A DNA stretch of 64,000 nt from Pararhizobium sp. GTDB taxonomy: Bacteria; Pseudomonadota; Alphaproteobacteria; Rhizobiales; Rhizobiaceae. This document shows positions 35,681-44,093 of the stretch, piece after piece. Every line of letters starts with the position of its first letter. Position 1 is the stretch's first letter. A program made the translations under genes and the position numbers. The DNA is taken from assembly GCA_030655075.1 (NCBI GenBank), contig JAURWE010000024.1, forward strand, positions 620,001 through 684,000, written 5' to 3'. The notes beneath the pieces are model-generated. The model was not told the origin of the DNA. It did not search any database and was given only the letters and a program-made list of their open reading frames with translations.

Positions 35681-36325
35681 CGTATTCCCTCCTTGAAGGC
35701 CCGTTTCCGGGGCTTGCTACCGGCAGGTGGTGAAAGGAATATCCTCGCCATACCGCACTGCACTATCGTTGCATGAACCTGATCCGGCCGCAAACACCTG
35801 AGCGCTTGAAAAGCCAAAAATGGCCGTAAAACGCGTAAGGCATTGACAGGGCAGCGTGGTCTTTTGCCGGGTTCTCAAGTCCCGGAACGGTTCCGCGCAG
35901 GCTCCTTCGCATCAGGCAAGATGGCCGCAGACCGGTATAGACCCTTTTGTCGCCCATGGAATGAACGTCATTCCGTTTGCGCAAACAAGGCTGTGCGTCA
36001 GATCCGGAAAGTCCGGAAATATCGGCATTTTTCGATCCACTGACCGAAATAGGACAGCAAGACTGTCCTATTTCATAGGCTCTATGCCAGAAAGCTCTGA
36101 AGACTGCAAGAGCATGACAAGAAAATATTAGCATTTGGAGATTGAACATTACCGGATATTATCCAATTTTGTTTTTTAATTACAAAATTTTGTATTTTCC
36201 TTACGTTTCATTTCAAAATGGCACTGCTCGGTCTCTCCGGCTTACAGCCTCGCCCCCTCTGTCTTATGGTCCGCGCCAACGAGGCCTTCGGGCCATATTG
36301 CATGCAAGAAAAGGACGAAAAACCA
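35681..36325. other. 645-bp divergent intergenic region between gltB and ltaE
   Basis: No gene is supported. The ltaE-proximal part (about 36110-36225) is markedly AT-rich compared with the rest of the window. It holds a perfect 12-bp inverted repeat (36046-36074) and should contain the promoters of both flanking genes. A short CCGGAAAGTCCGGAAA direct duplication lies at about 36004-36019. Confidence 0.6.
36046..36074. promoter_or_regulatory. Perfect 12-bp inverted repeat upstream of ltaE
   Basis: Arms GAAATAGGACAG (36046-36057) and CTGTCCTATTTC (36063-36074) with a 5-base loop. The distance to the nearest gene (about 250 bases to the ltaE start) and the lack of a following T-run argue against a terminator. 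It could be an operator for an unknown regulator or a structured RNA element. Confidence 0.55.
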
Positions 36326-37372
36326 ATGATTTTTGCCTCCGACAACTGGGCCGGAGCCCACCCGCTGATCGCCGAAAGCCTGGTCAGCGCCGCCAGTGGT
36401 TTTTCCTCCGCCTACGGCACCGGCGACCTCGACAAGAAGGTCGAAAAAAAGTTCTCGGAAATTTTCGAACGTGAGGTCGCAGTCTTCTTCGTCGCCACCG
36501 GAACGGCGGCAAACTCTCTGGCGCTTGCCAGCGCCAATGTGCCCGGCGGCCACGTCTTCTGCCACCGCGAAGCCCACGTCAGTGTCGATGAGTGCGGCGC
36601 CCCGGAATTCTTCTCGCATGGCGCAAAGCTTGCCCCGGTCGATGGCGCCGGCGGCAAGATGGACGCGGTGCTGCTCGAGAAAGAAATCCAGCGCACCCGC
36701 AGCGGCGGCGTCCATGGCGGTCAGCCCATGGCCATTACGCTGACGCAGGCGACCGAATCGGGCACGGCCTATTCGCTGGACGAGATCGACGCCATTTCGG
36801 CGATCGCCAAATCCTATGCCCTGCCGCTGCATATGGACGGCGCCCGCTTCGCCAATGCGCTTGTGACGCTTGGCACCACGCCGGCCGAAATGACCTGGAA
36901 ACGCGGTGTCGATCTGCTCTCCTTCGGCGGCACCAAGAATGGCTGCTGGTGCGCCGAGGCACTGGTGCTGTTCGACATGTCGAAAGCCGCACAGATGCAC
37001 TATCTGCGCAAACGCTCGGCCCAGCTCTTCTCCAAGTCGCGCTTCATTGCCGCCCAGTTCGATGCCTATCTGAAGGATGATCTCTGGCTGAGTATCGCCA
37101 GCCATGCCAATGCCATGGCGCAGCAGTTGGCCAGCGGTCTTGCCGCCTCCAACTCCGCCCGCCTCGCCTGGCCGACCGGCTCGAACGAGGTCTTCGCCAT
37201 TCTGAAGACCGATGCCGCCGAAAAGCTGCGGGCAGCCGGCGCCGTGTTCTACGACTGGCCAGTGCCACACGATCTGGCCATGTCCGGTGATGAAGTCCTG
37301 ATCCGCCTGGTGACGAGCTTTGCTACGGAGGAGGCAGACGTCGGACGGTTCCTGGAAACTGCGGCGGCCTGA
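36326..37372 (+). CDS. ltaE: Low-specificity L-threonine aldolase
   Basis: A 348-residue fold-type I PLP enzyme that cleaves L-threonine or L-allo-threonine to glycine and acetaldehyde. Motifs: DNWAGAHPLI at the start, ATGTAANSLALA (cofactor binding), ATESGTAYS, HMDGARFANAL and the PLP lysine K204 in SFGGTKNGCW. ATG 36326 with an AAGGAC site is preferred; a longer upstream reading frame would add 36 unconserved residues. Single gene, convergent with hsp20. Confidence 0.92.
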   Translation: MIFASDNWAGAHPLIAESLVSAASGFSSAYGTGDLDKKVEKKFSEIFEREVAVFFVATGTAANSLALASANVPGGHVFCHREAHVSVDECGAPEFFSHGAKLAPVDGAGGKMDAVLLEKEIQRTRSGGVHGGQPMAITLTQATESGTAYSLDEIDAISAIAKSYALPLHMDGARFANALVTLGTTPAEMTWKRGVDLLSFGGTKNGCWCAEALVLFDMSKAAQMHYLRKRSAQLFSKSRFIAAQFDAYLKDDLWLSIASHANAMAQQLASGLAASNSARLAWPTGSNEVFAILKTDAAEKLRAAGAVFYDWPVPHDLAMSGDEVLIRLVTSFATEEADVGRFLETAAA

Positions 37373-37385
37373 TAGGGGCGGCGAC

Positions 37386-37420
37386 AAAAAAGCGGCACCC
37401 TTTCGGATGCCGCCCTTTCT
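37386..37420. terminator. Terminator between ltaE and hsp20
   Basis: Stem GCGGCA/TGCCGC with a 10-base loop, an A-run on the left and T-rich bases on the right. The symmetry suits termination of both convergent genes. Confidence 0.75.
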
Positions 37421-37459
37421 TCAACACGCATTGTGGCGTCAACAGGCTTTAGGAGCCGG

Positions 37460-37921
37460 TCAGACGGTCTGCGCTTCGATCTGCTTGGCCGCCTGGGAGG
37501 TGGCGGTAATCTCGATCTTGCGGGGTTTTGCAGCCTCCGGAAGTTCGCGCAGAAGGTCAATGTGCAGGAGACCGTTCTTCAGGGAAGCGGCGGTGATTTC
37601 CACGTGATCGGCGAGCTGGAAGCGGCGCTCGAAGGCGCGCTTGGCAATGCCGCGATAGAGGAACTGGCCATCTTCCTTGCTGTCTTCAGCCTTTTCACCC
37701 TTGACCGTCAGCGCATGTTCGCGCGCTTCGATCGAAAGCTCGCTTTCGTCAAAACCGGCAACAGCCATGGTGATGCGATAGGTGGCTTCACCGGTCCGCT
37801 CGATATTATAGGGCGGATAGGTCTGCGACTGGTCGGGCTGTCCGAGACTGTCGAGCATGGTGAACAGGCGGTCGAAACCGACGGTGGAACGATAGAGGGG
37901 GGAAAAATCAACGTGACGCAT
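37460..37921 (-). CDS. Small heat-shock protein (Hsp20/IbpA type)
   Basis: A 153-residue alpha-crystallin-domain chaperone that holds unfolding proteins during heat stress. The N-terminal MRHVDFSPLYRSTVGFDRLF is typical of rhizobial class A Hsp20. The crystallin domain (about 35-135) ends with the beta-9 strand region LLHIDLLRELPEAAKPRKIEI. The SD site (AGGAGG) is part of a structured leader (see 37922-38020) and the gene has a candidate RpoH promoter. Confidence 0.92.
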   Translation of the reverse strand: MRHVDFSPLYRSTVGFDRLFTMLDSLGQPDQSQTYPPYNIERTGEATYRITMAVAGFDESELSIEAREHALTVKGEKAEDSKEDGQFLYRGIAKRAFERRFQLADHVEITAASLKNGLLHIDLLRELPEAAKPRKIEITATSQAAKQIEAQTV

Positions 37922-38020
37922 GGTGTCCTCCTGTGAGCGACTGGTTTTGCGGTTTTGGGTTCCTCATCCCGTCAACGGCGATGGCGAACCCGGTTCACAG
38001 GCCCGCTTGGGGCGCCTGTA
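37922..38020 (-). promoter_or_regulatory. Candidate ROSE-type RNA thermometer in the hsp20 leader
   Basis: The roughly 98-base leader folds into several hairpins: one with GGGTTC/GAACCC arms (37957-37962 with 37986-37991) and one with ACAGGC/GCCTGT arms (37997-38002 with 38014-38019). Close to the start is UCGCU followed by CAC and the AGGAGG ribosome-binding site. The UYGCU motif pairing with the SD is the hallmark of ROSE elements, known to control rhizobial and Agrobacterium hsp genes. At low temperature the SD would be masked. Confidence 0.55.
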
Positions 38021-38026
38021 ACCCTG

Positions 38027-38055
38027 AGATGGGAACTGCTGTTGCGGCCGTCAAG
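38027..38055 (-). promoter_or_regulatory. Candidate heat-shock sigma-32 (RpoH) promoter of hsp20
   Basis: Read leftward: CTTGAC (38055-38050) and, after about 16 bases, CCCATCT (38033-38027). Both match RpoH-type -35 and -10 elements and are correctly placed for a leader of about 100 bases. Confidence 0.55.
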
Positions 38056-38074
38056 ACCCGCCGCAGCGCGAAGA

Positions 38075-39130
38075 ATGCAGCCTTTTTTCTTTGACGCCGT
38101 CCCAGCCACGGCCTATCGGTTGATGAACGCAAAACACCGCCACCACACAGCCATGGCAGACCCGATGACGCCCATCCTCCGCTCGACCCCGGGCAATGCC
38201 GTGCCGGACAATCATAAGGCCGGCTATTTCGACGGTGTCGGCGGCGTCCAGATTCGTTATGCGATTTTCAGGTCCGATGCGCCGGTCTCCAAGGGCACGA
38301 TCGTGCTGCTTCAAGGCCGCAACGAAACCATTGAGAAGTATTATGAGACGATCCGCGACTTCAACACCCGCGGCCTCTGGGTCGCAACCTTCGACTGGCG
38401 CGGCCAGGGCGGATCCGGCCGAATGCTGAAGAACACCAGACGCGGTCATGTCCGCCACTTCTCCGACTATGAGCACGATCTCACGACATTCCTGGAGCAC
38501 ATCGTGCTTCCCGATACCCGCCTGCCCTTCTTCATGGTCGCCCATTCCATGGGTGCGCTGATCGCCTTGTCGCAGGCACCCTGGCTGGAAAACCGCATCG
38601 AGCGCATCGTCGTGGCCGCCCCCTTCGTCGAGCTTGGCGCTCAGGCGGTGAGCAGCGGTCTCATCGGCATTATCGCTCGCGCCGCCCGTATTTTAGGCCT
38701 GGGCGCGTTTCCGCTGATCCGCGACCGACCTCCACGCCCGTTCGAGGACAATCTGCTGACGGCGGACGGTCTGCGTTATGCCCGCAATCTTGCAATCACC
38801 CGGTCCAATCCGGATCTCGGGTTGGGCCCGCCAACATCGTCATGGCTCTGCGAAACACTGACCGCGATCAACCGCATCAGACAGCGTGAGTACCTGACAC
38901 AGATCCAGATTCCGACGCTGCTGCTGGCACCCGGCCGCGACACGCTGGTGCCGCACAGGGCCGTTGAGCGGCTGGCGCGCAATTTCCGCGCTGCCACGAT
39001 GATCCCGATCGATGGCGCACGGCATGAACTGTTTCAGGAGGCCGACAAATACCGCGCCCAGGCCATGGCCGCCATTGCCGCTTTCATTCCCGGTGGCGAT
39101 GATGCGGCGGACGACAATCCTGCGGCTTGA
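38075..39130 (+). CDS. Alpha/beta hydrolase (lysophospholipase/monoacylglycerol lipase-like)
   Basis: About 351 residues with this start. Motifs: VLLQGRNETIEKYYETIRDF, FDWRGQGGSGR, the nucleophile elbow VAHSMGA (Ser158), an acid in APGRDTLVP and a late His in GARHELFQE. It matches the Hydrolase_4 (monoacylglycerol lipase, PldB-like) type. No clear signal peptide. The first 30-50 residues are poorly conserved, and downstream ATGs at 38123 or later are possible starts; earlier starts would run into the hsp20 control region. Convergent with hisN after 6 bases. Confidence 0.85.
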   Translation: MQPFFFDAVPATAYRLMNAKHRHHTAMADPMTPILRSTPGNAVPDNHKAGYFDGVGGVQIRYAIFRSDAPVSKGTIVLLQGRNETIEKYYETIRDFNTRGLWVATFDWRGQGGSGRMLKNTRRGHVRHFSDYEHDLTTFLEHIVLPDTRLPFFMVAHSMGALIALSQAPWLENRIERIVVAAPFVELGAQAVSSGLIGIIARAARILGLGAFPLIRDRPPRPFEDNLLTADGLRYARNLAITRSNPDLGLGPPTSSWLCETLTAINRIRQREYLTQIQIPTLLLAPGRDTLVPHRAVERLARNFRAATMIPIDGARHELFQEADKYRAQAMAAIAAFIPGGDDAADDNPAA

Positions 39131-39136
39131 ACGTCC

Positions 39137-39910
39137 CTATCTTTTTAGGATCGCGAGTGCCTGCGCATGCAGGGCAGCACTGCCGGCAGCCACCACTTCG
39201 CCGCCCATTTCCGCAGGTCCGCCGTTCCAGTCGGTGATGATGCCCCCGGCCTGCTCGATCAGCGGAATGATGCCGCCGACGTCATAGGGTTTGAGGCCGC
39301 ATTCGATCACCAGATCGATATGGCCCGCCGCCAGCAGCGCAAAGGCATAACAATCGCAGCCATAGCGGGCGAGCAGCACCTTGTCCTGCACGGCATCGAA
39401 GCGTGTCTTGATATCGCCCTTGTAAAGATAGGGCGAGGTGGTGAACAGGATCGCCTTGGAAATGTCGCCGCAGTCGCGTGTCCTGACCACTTGCTCGCCA
39501 TCCGGCCCGCGATAGTGCGTCTTTCCATCGGCGGCGAAATAACGCTCGCGTGTAAAGGGCTGGTCCATGATGCCCATGACCGCCTCACCCTTATGATAGA
39601 GCCCGATCAGCGTGCCCCAGACCGGCAGGCCCGAGATGAAGGCCCGGGTCCCGTCGATCGGGTCGATCACCCAGACGTAGTCGCTGTCGAGCCGGACATT
39701 GCCGTGTTCCTCGCCAAGAATGCCGTGGTCTGGAAAGCGCTCCTCGATCAGTGCCCGGATCGCCACCTCGGCCGCCTGATCGCCTTCGGTGACGGGATCG
39801 AACCCGACGGCTTCCTTGTTGGCGGCACTGATGCCGGTGCGAAAGCGCGGCAGGGTCTCGCGGGCAGCGGCATCGGCCAAACGATCAAAAAAAGCGCGGT
39901 CGGGAAGCAT
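39137..39910 (-). CDS. hisN: Histidinol-phosphatase (inositol monophosphatase family)
   Basis: A 257-residue Mg-dependent phosphatase with GILGEEHGN, the metal-binding DPIDGTRAFISGLPVWGTLIGL and C-terminal PYDVGGIIPLIEQAGGIITDW. These match the HisN branch of the inositol-monophosphatase superfamily, which removes phosphate from histidinol phosphate in histidine synthesis. SuhB-type phosphatase activity is the alternative. ATG 39910 is chosen over a TTG nine codons earlier. A suhB-type small RNA is encoded in the upstream gap, the arrangement after which that RNA family was named. Confidence 0.85.
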   Translation of the reverse strand: MLPDRAFFDRLADAAARETLPRFRTGISAANKEAVGFDPVTEGDQAAEVAIRALIEERFPDHGILGEEHGNVRLDSDYVWVIDPIDGTRAFISGLPVWGTLIGLYHKGEAVMGIMDQPFTRERYFAADGKTHYRGPDGEQVVRTRDCGDISKAILFTTSPYLYKGDIKTRFDAVQDKVLLARYGCDCYAFALLAAGHIDLVIECGLKPYDVGGIIPLIEQAGGIITDWNGGPAEMGGEVVAAGSAALHAQALAILKR

Positions 39911-40132
39911 GAAGATCTCATCTGTTCGAGGGGACAAACCTGTTTAGGGCATATCCGGAATCAACGAAACCGGCATTTTTCCGAAAGACAAAAAAGCCTT
40001 TTTCAACAACGGTTTAGCGCTAAAATAGTGAGCATTTGCCCACAAGGAGCACAATCGCCCGGCAAATCCTTTGCCGCACTGCACGATTTACATGAGTTTT
40101 CGCTTGACAATTGTGCGCTGCAATATTAGCTT

Positions 40133-40217
40133 TTTCCTACAGTCACTTGTGGCTGTAAATACCCTCCTTGGGTGTTTCCTCCCTAGACTTGACCGCGCCT
40201 TAGGCGCGGTTTTTTTT
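40133..40217 (+). ncRNA. suhB/alpha-r8 (MmgR-like) small RNA
   Basis: About 85 bases. Hairpin 1 is ACAGTCAC/GTGGCTGT (40139-40156), hairpin 2 ACCC-TCCTT-GGGT (40160-40172), then a single-stranded CCTCCC anti-SD motif, then a terminator ACCGCGCC/GGCGCGGT (40192-40210) with eight T. A TTGACA -35 box at 40104-40109 precedes it, with a weaker -10 near 40124-40129. The fold and position next to a suhB-like phosphatase gene match the Rfam suhB RNA and the Sinorhizobium MmgR/alpha-r8 family. The 5' end is estimated. Confidence 0.75.
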
Positions 40218-40251
40218 GAGGAAAATACAATAGCCAAGTGTGGGTAGCGGC

Positions 40252-41142
40252 CTATTCGGCGGCCAGTGCGGTGCCCGGTACCGCCGCATATTTTTCGACA
40301 TGTTTGGACAGCGCCGCGAGAAAGCGGCCGAGGTCGGCGGCAAGCCTGTCGAACTGCGGCTTTTTCTTCAGCGTCGTCTCGTCGATATAGAGCCCCCGGT
40401 TGATCTCGATCTGCAGCGCGTGCAGGCCGCGCGATGGGCGGCCGTAATGTTCGGTGATGAAACCGCCGGCATAGGGTTTGTTGCGCGAGACGCTGAAGCC
40501 CATCTCTTCAAGAATTTCCACGGCAGCCCGCGAAAGATCCGCCGATGCGCTGGTGCCGTAGCGATCCCCGAGGATGAAATCCGACCGGTTGGCGGCCCCG
40601 TGCCCGCGAATGTTGCCGGGCATCGAATGGCAATCGACCAGCACCGCAAAGCCGAAGCGCACATGCGTCTTGGCAATCAGCTTGCGCAGGCAGTCGTGAT
40701 AGGGCTTGTAGATCGTCTCGATACGGCCAAGCGCCTGTTCCACCGGCAGGCGGTTCTTGTAGATTTCCATGTTCTCAGCCACCAGCCGAGGCACCGTACC
40801 AAGCCCGCCGGCCACCCGGATCGAGCTGATATTGGCATAGGGCGGAAGCTGCCCCTCGAACATGCGCGGATCGAGTTCGTAGGGCTCCCGGTTGACGTCG
40901 AGAAAGGCGCGCGGGAAATGGGCAAGCAGCAAGGGTGCGCCGAGTTGCACAGCCGAGCCGAAAAGCTCGTCGACATAATAGTCTTCCGACCGCCGGATCG
41001 CCGTTGCATCAAGCCGGGACTGATCGAGAAAAAGCTGTGTATAGAGCCGTCCGCTATGGGGAGAGTTGAAAACGAAGGGAATCCGCTGCGTATCCGGCTC
41101 CCTGACCTCGAACAGGCCGCTTTCAGCTGACTCCACGGCCAT
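40252..41142 (-). CDS. N-formylglutamate amidohydrolase family protein
   Basis: A 296-residue FGase-fold protein: FVFNSPHSGRLYTQLFLDQS, RSEDYYVDELFGSA, FPRAFLDVNREPYELDPRMF, FGFAVLVDCHSMPG (metal/catalytic His) and HALQIEINRGLYIDE. It is distinct from the paralogue at 9128-9937, which lacks several of these blocks. Probable N-formyl-amino-acid or similar deformylase; no hut genes are nearby. Single gene, divergent from cpdR. Confidence 0.88.
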   Translation of the reverse strand: MAVESAESGLFEVREPDTQRIPFVFNSPHSGRLYTQLFLDQSRLDATAIRRSEDYYVDELFGSAVQLGAPLLLAHFPRAFLDVNREPYELDPRMFEGQLPPYANISSIRVAGGLGTVPRLVAENMEIYKNRLPVEQALGRIETIYKPYHDCLRKLIAKTHVRFGFAVLVDCHSMPGNIRGHGAANRSDFILGDRYGTSASADLSRAAVEILEEMGFSVSRNKPYAGGFITEHYGRPSRGLHALQIEINRGLYIDETTLKKKPQFDRLAADLGRFLAALSKHVEKYAAVPGTALAAE

Positions 41143-41336
41143 TTCGACCCTTTTACCATGTCACTATGTTACTGCTTCGTATATGTTGCCAGTTGGCTGC
41201 GCCTGTGTCCATAGTCGCGCAGTTCCGGTTTGGCGCCTCTTGAAGAGCGCTCTTCACCGGATATTTACCAGGATACGGTCTCTTGTAGGCTCCGCGTCCC
41301 AAATCACCGAATGCAAGCAAAAACGGCTACAAAAAC

Positions 41337-41699
41337 ATGAGTCCTAAGATCCTTCTCGCCGAAGATGACAACGACATGCGCCGCTTTCTGGTCAAGGCCC
41401 TGGAAAAGGCCGGCTACAAAGTCATGTCTTACGACAACGGCGCTAGCGCCTACGACCGCCTGCGCGAAGAGCCTTTCAATCTTCTGCTGACCGATATCGT
41501 CATGCCGGAAATGGACGGGATCGAGCTCGCCCGCCGCGCGACGGAACTCGATCCGGATCTCAAGGTCATGTTCATTACCGGTTTTGCCGCCGTTGCGCTG
41601 AACCCCGATTCCAAGGCTCCCAAGGACGCCAAGGTTCTCTCCAAGCCCTTCCATCTTCGCGACCTCGTCGATGAAGTGAACAAGATGCTGGCCGCCTGA
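41337..41699 (+). CDS. cpdR: Single-domain response regulator CpdR
   Basis: A 120-residue receiver with no output domain. Acidic residues EDD (9-11), phospho-acceptor D53 (LLLTDIVMPEMDG), the T/S region (FITGFAAVALNP) and K103 (LSKPFHLRDL) are all present, and the sequence matches the CpdR group. In Caulobacter and Sinorhizobium, CpdR dephosphorylated by the CckA-ChpT pathway localises ClpXP and promotes CtrA and PdhS1 degradation in the cell cycle. Followed by tRNA-Val. Confidence 0.92.
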   Translation: MSPKILLAEDDNDMRRFLVKALEKAGYKVMSYDNGASAYDRLREEPFNLLLTDIVMPEMDGIELARRATELDPDLKVMFITGFAAVALNPDSKAPKDAKVLSKPFHLRDLVDEVNKMLAA

Positions 41700-41782
41700 G
41701 GCAATCTGATAATGTTCACAAAATCGTCGCGAAACGCACTTGACGCCATCGCGGGTTCTGTGATCTATGCGCCGCATCGGAT

Positions 41783-41857
<75 letters not shown>

Positions 41858-41990
41858 TCCAATTGCTTGAATATTAAGGGCTTACCGGGAAACCGGTGAG
41901 CCCTTTAATACTTCACCCCACGGGGTTTCACTGAGCCTTGATGGCCCCGGCCCTGGCTCGACACTGTATGAATTTAAGGACGCTATTCCA

Positions 41991-42371
41991 TTGAGACATC
42001 CCAACGATAACGGCTTTGCCGATCGCCGGAAAGCAGCGCTTGAAGCCAAGCAGAAGCTGCTGAAGAAGTTCGAGACGGCACCGAAGCTGACCGACCCGGA
42101 GATGCTTGCCAAGAGCCTTGAGCGGCAGGCAGCCGCCGAAGCGCGCGAACTGCGCCGTGCCGAACGCGCCGCGCTGAAGCAGGCCGAACTCGACCGCCAG
42201 CTGGCCGAAGCGGCAGCCGAAGCGGCTGCAGCCGACGCCGAGGCACGCGCCGAAGCCGACGCCCGCGAAGCCGAAACCAAGAACCGCATTGCCCGGGTCG
42301 TGGCCGACGAAGCCGAACGCAAGGCCGAGCGCGACCGACGCTACGCCGCCCGCAAGGCCCGCAAGAACTGA
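41991..42371 (+). CDS. DUF6481 family protein
   Basis: A 126-residue, extremely charged helical protein with long stretches of Ala, Glu, Arg and Lys (for example AKSLERQAAAEARELRRAERAALKQAELDRQLAEAAAEAAAADAEARAEADAREAE). The N-terminus MRHPNDNGFADRRKAALEAKQKLLKKF matches the DUF6481 family of rhizobial proteins. It probably forms a long single helix or coiled coil. The start is TTG 41991 after an AAGGAC site. Function unknown. Confidence 0.75.
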   Translation: MRHPNDNGFADRRKAALEAKQKLLKKFETAPKLTDPEMLAKSLERQAAAEARELRRAERAALKQAELDRQLAEAAAEAAAADAEARAEADAREAETKNRIARVVADEAERKAERDRRYAARKARKN

Positions 42372-42469
42372 TTACGGCTCGAAGGCCCAACCCCCGCGCC
42401 CGGCCTTAGGGCGCGGCTGGCTCAAGGTCCGCCTGGCTTCAGATCCGCCTGGCTTAAGATCTGGCCGGC

Positions 42470-44092
42470 CTAAGATCTGGCCGGCATGTCCCGTTCCAGG
42501 GCACTGAAGGCCGCTCCCATGAGTGTCTTCGTATAGGTCTCCACCGGCGCGTCGAAGATCGCGTCGGTTTCACCCTCCTCGACCACTTTCCCGTCCTTCA
42601 TGACAATCACATAGTCCGCCATCGCCTTCACCACCGACAGGTCGTGGCTGATGAAGACATAGGACAGACCGTGTGCAGCCTGAAGGTTGCGCAGGAGATC
42701 GATGACCTGTCCCTGCACGGAGCGGTCGAGTGCCGACGTCGGCTCGTCGAGGATCACCACTTTCGGCTTGAGGATGATCGCGCGCGCAATGGCGATGCGC
42801 TGGCGCTGGCCGCCGGAAAACTCGTGCGGATAGCGGTTGCGCGAGCCCGGATCGAGGCCGACCTCCATCAGCGCTCCGATCGCCCGCCGGTCGCGGTCGG
42901 CGCGGCTGAGCTGCGGCTCGTGCACGTAAAGCCCCTCTGTAATGATCTCCCCCACCGTCTGGCGTGGCGACAGCGAGCCATAGGGATCCTGAAAAACCAG
43001 TTGCAACTGGCGCCGCAGCGGCCGCATGGCGCGCCGGTCGAAGCGGGACATGTCGACCGTGCCGAACCGGTAGTTTCCGGCACTGGGCACAAGCCGCAAG
43101 AGCGCCCGGCCGAGCGTCGATTTCCCCGAGCCGGATTCGCCGACGATGCCGATCGTCTGGCCCTCTTTCAGCCGCAGCGACACACCATCGACGGCACGCA
43201 GCGTCGAGGCCGGCTGGCCGAACAGCCCGCCGCCAAGCGCATAGGAAACCTCTATGTCGCGGCCTTCCAGAATGATCGGCGTATCGGCGGGCGGCGATGC
43301 CTTGCGACCGGTTGGTTCGGCAGCCAAAAGCATTTTCGTGTAATCCGCCTGCGGCCTGTCGAAAATGTCGCCCGTCGTGCCGGTTTCCACCACCTCGCCG
43401 CGCCGCATCACGGCAACGCGGCTGGCGAAATGCCGGACGATGCCGAGATCATGGGTGATCAGCACCACGGCCATCCCGAATCGCTGCTGCAGCGAGCGCA
43501 GCAGATCGAGGATCTGCGCCTGGATGGTCACATCGAGCGCCGTCGTCGGCTCATCGGCGATCAGGATATCCGGCTCGTTGGCAAGCGCCATGGCAATCAT
43601 CACCCGCTGGCGCTGGCCGCCGGAAAGCTCGTGCGGATAACTGTCGATCCGCCGCTCCGGATCGGGAATGCCGACGAGCGCCAGAAGTTCGAGCACCCGT
43701 TTTCGTGCCTGCCGGAAGCTGCCGCCGCGATGATGCACGATCGGCTCGGCGACCTGCCGCCCGATCGGATAGAGCGGATCGAGCGAGGTCATCGGCTCCT
43801 GGAAGATCATGGTGATCTTTGCGCCGCGCACCTGGTTGAGTGCCCGCGCCGGCAGACCGACCAGTTCCAGCCCCCGATATTTTGCCGAGCCGCTGACCGT
43901 GCCGTTGCCGGCGAGCAGCCCCATGATGCCCATCATCGTCTGGCTTTTGCCGGAACCGCTCTCGCCGACCACCGCCAGCGTTTCGCCGGCGCGCACGTCG
44001 AGATCAATGCCCTTGACCGCCTCGACCGTTCCGTCCGGCGTCGTAAAGTCGACCTTCAGATTGCGCACCGCCAGAATGATGTCGTCAGTCAT
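42470..44092 (-). CDS. Oligopeptide ABC transporter fused ATP-binding protein
   Basis: A 540-residue protein holding two complete ATPase domains. Domain 1 has VVGESGSGKSQTMMG, signature LSGGQRQRV and DEPTTALD; domain 2 has IVGESGSGKSTLG, signature FSGGQRQRI and DEPTSALD. This fuses the OppD- and OppF-type subunits into one chain. It drives peptide import through the permeases encoded directly upstream; its ATG lies one base after the previous stop. Peptide specificity cannot be read. Confidence 0.94.
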   Translation of the reverse strand: MTDDIILAVRNLKVDFTTPDGTVEAVKGIDLDVRAGETLAVVGESGSGKSQTMMGIMGLLAGNGTVSGSAKYRGLELVGLPARALNQVRGAKITMIFQEPMTSLDPLYPIGRQVAEPIVHHRGGSFRQARKRVLELLALVGIPDPERRIDSYPHELSGGQRQRVMIAMALANEPDILIADEPTTALDVTIQAQILDLLRSLQQRFGMAVVLITHDLGIVRHFASRVAVMRRGEVVETGTTGDIFDRPQADYTKMLLAAEPTGRKASPPADTPIILEGRDIEVSYALGGGLFGQPASTLRAVDGVSLRLKEGQTIGIVGESGSGKSTLGRALLRLVPSAGNYRFGTVDMSRFDRRAMRPLRRQLQLVFQDPYGSLSPRQTVGEIITEGLYVHEPQLSRADRDRRAIGALMEVGLDPGSRNRYPHEFSGGQRQRIAIARAIILKPKVVILDEPTSALDRSVQGQVIDLLRNLQAAHGLSYVFISHDLSVVKAMADYVIVMKDGKVVEEGETDAIFDAPVETYTKTLMGAAFSALERDMPARS

Positions 44093-44093
44093 C

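Noticed and set aside
35763..36149. 128-codon leftward frame in the gltB/ltaE gap
   Set aside because: Irregular composition, contains the perfect inverted repeat and no recognised motif, so treated as noncoding.
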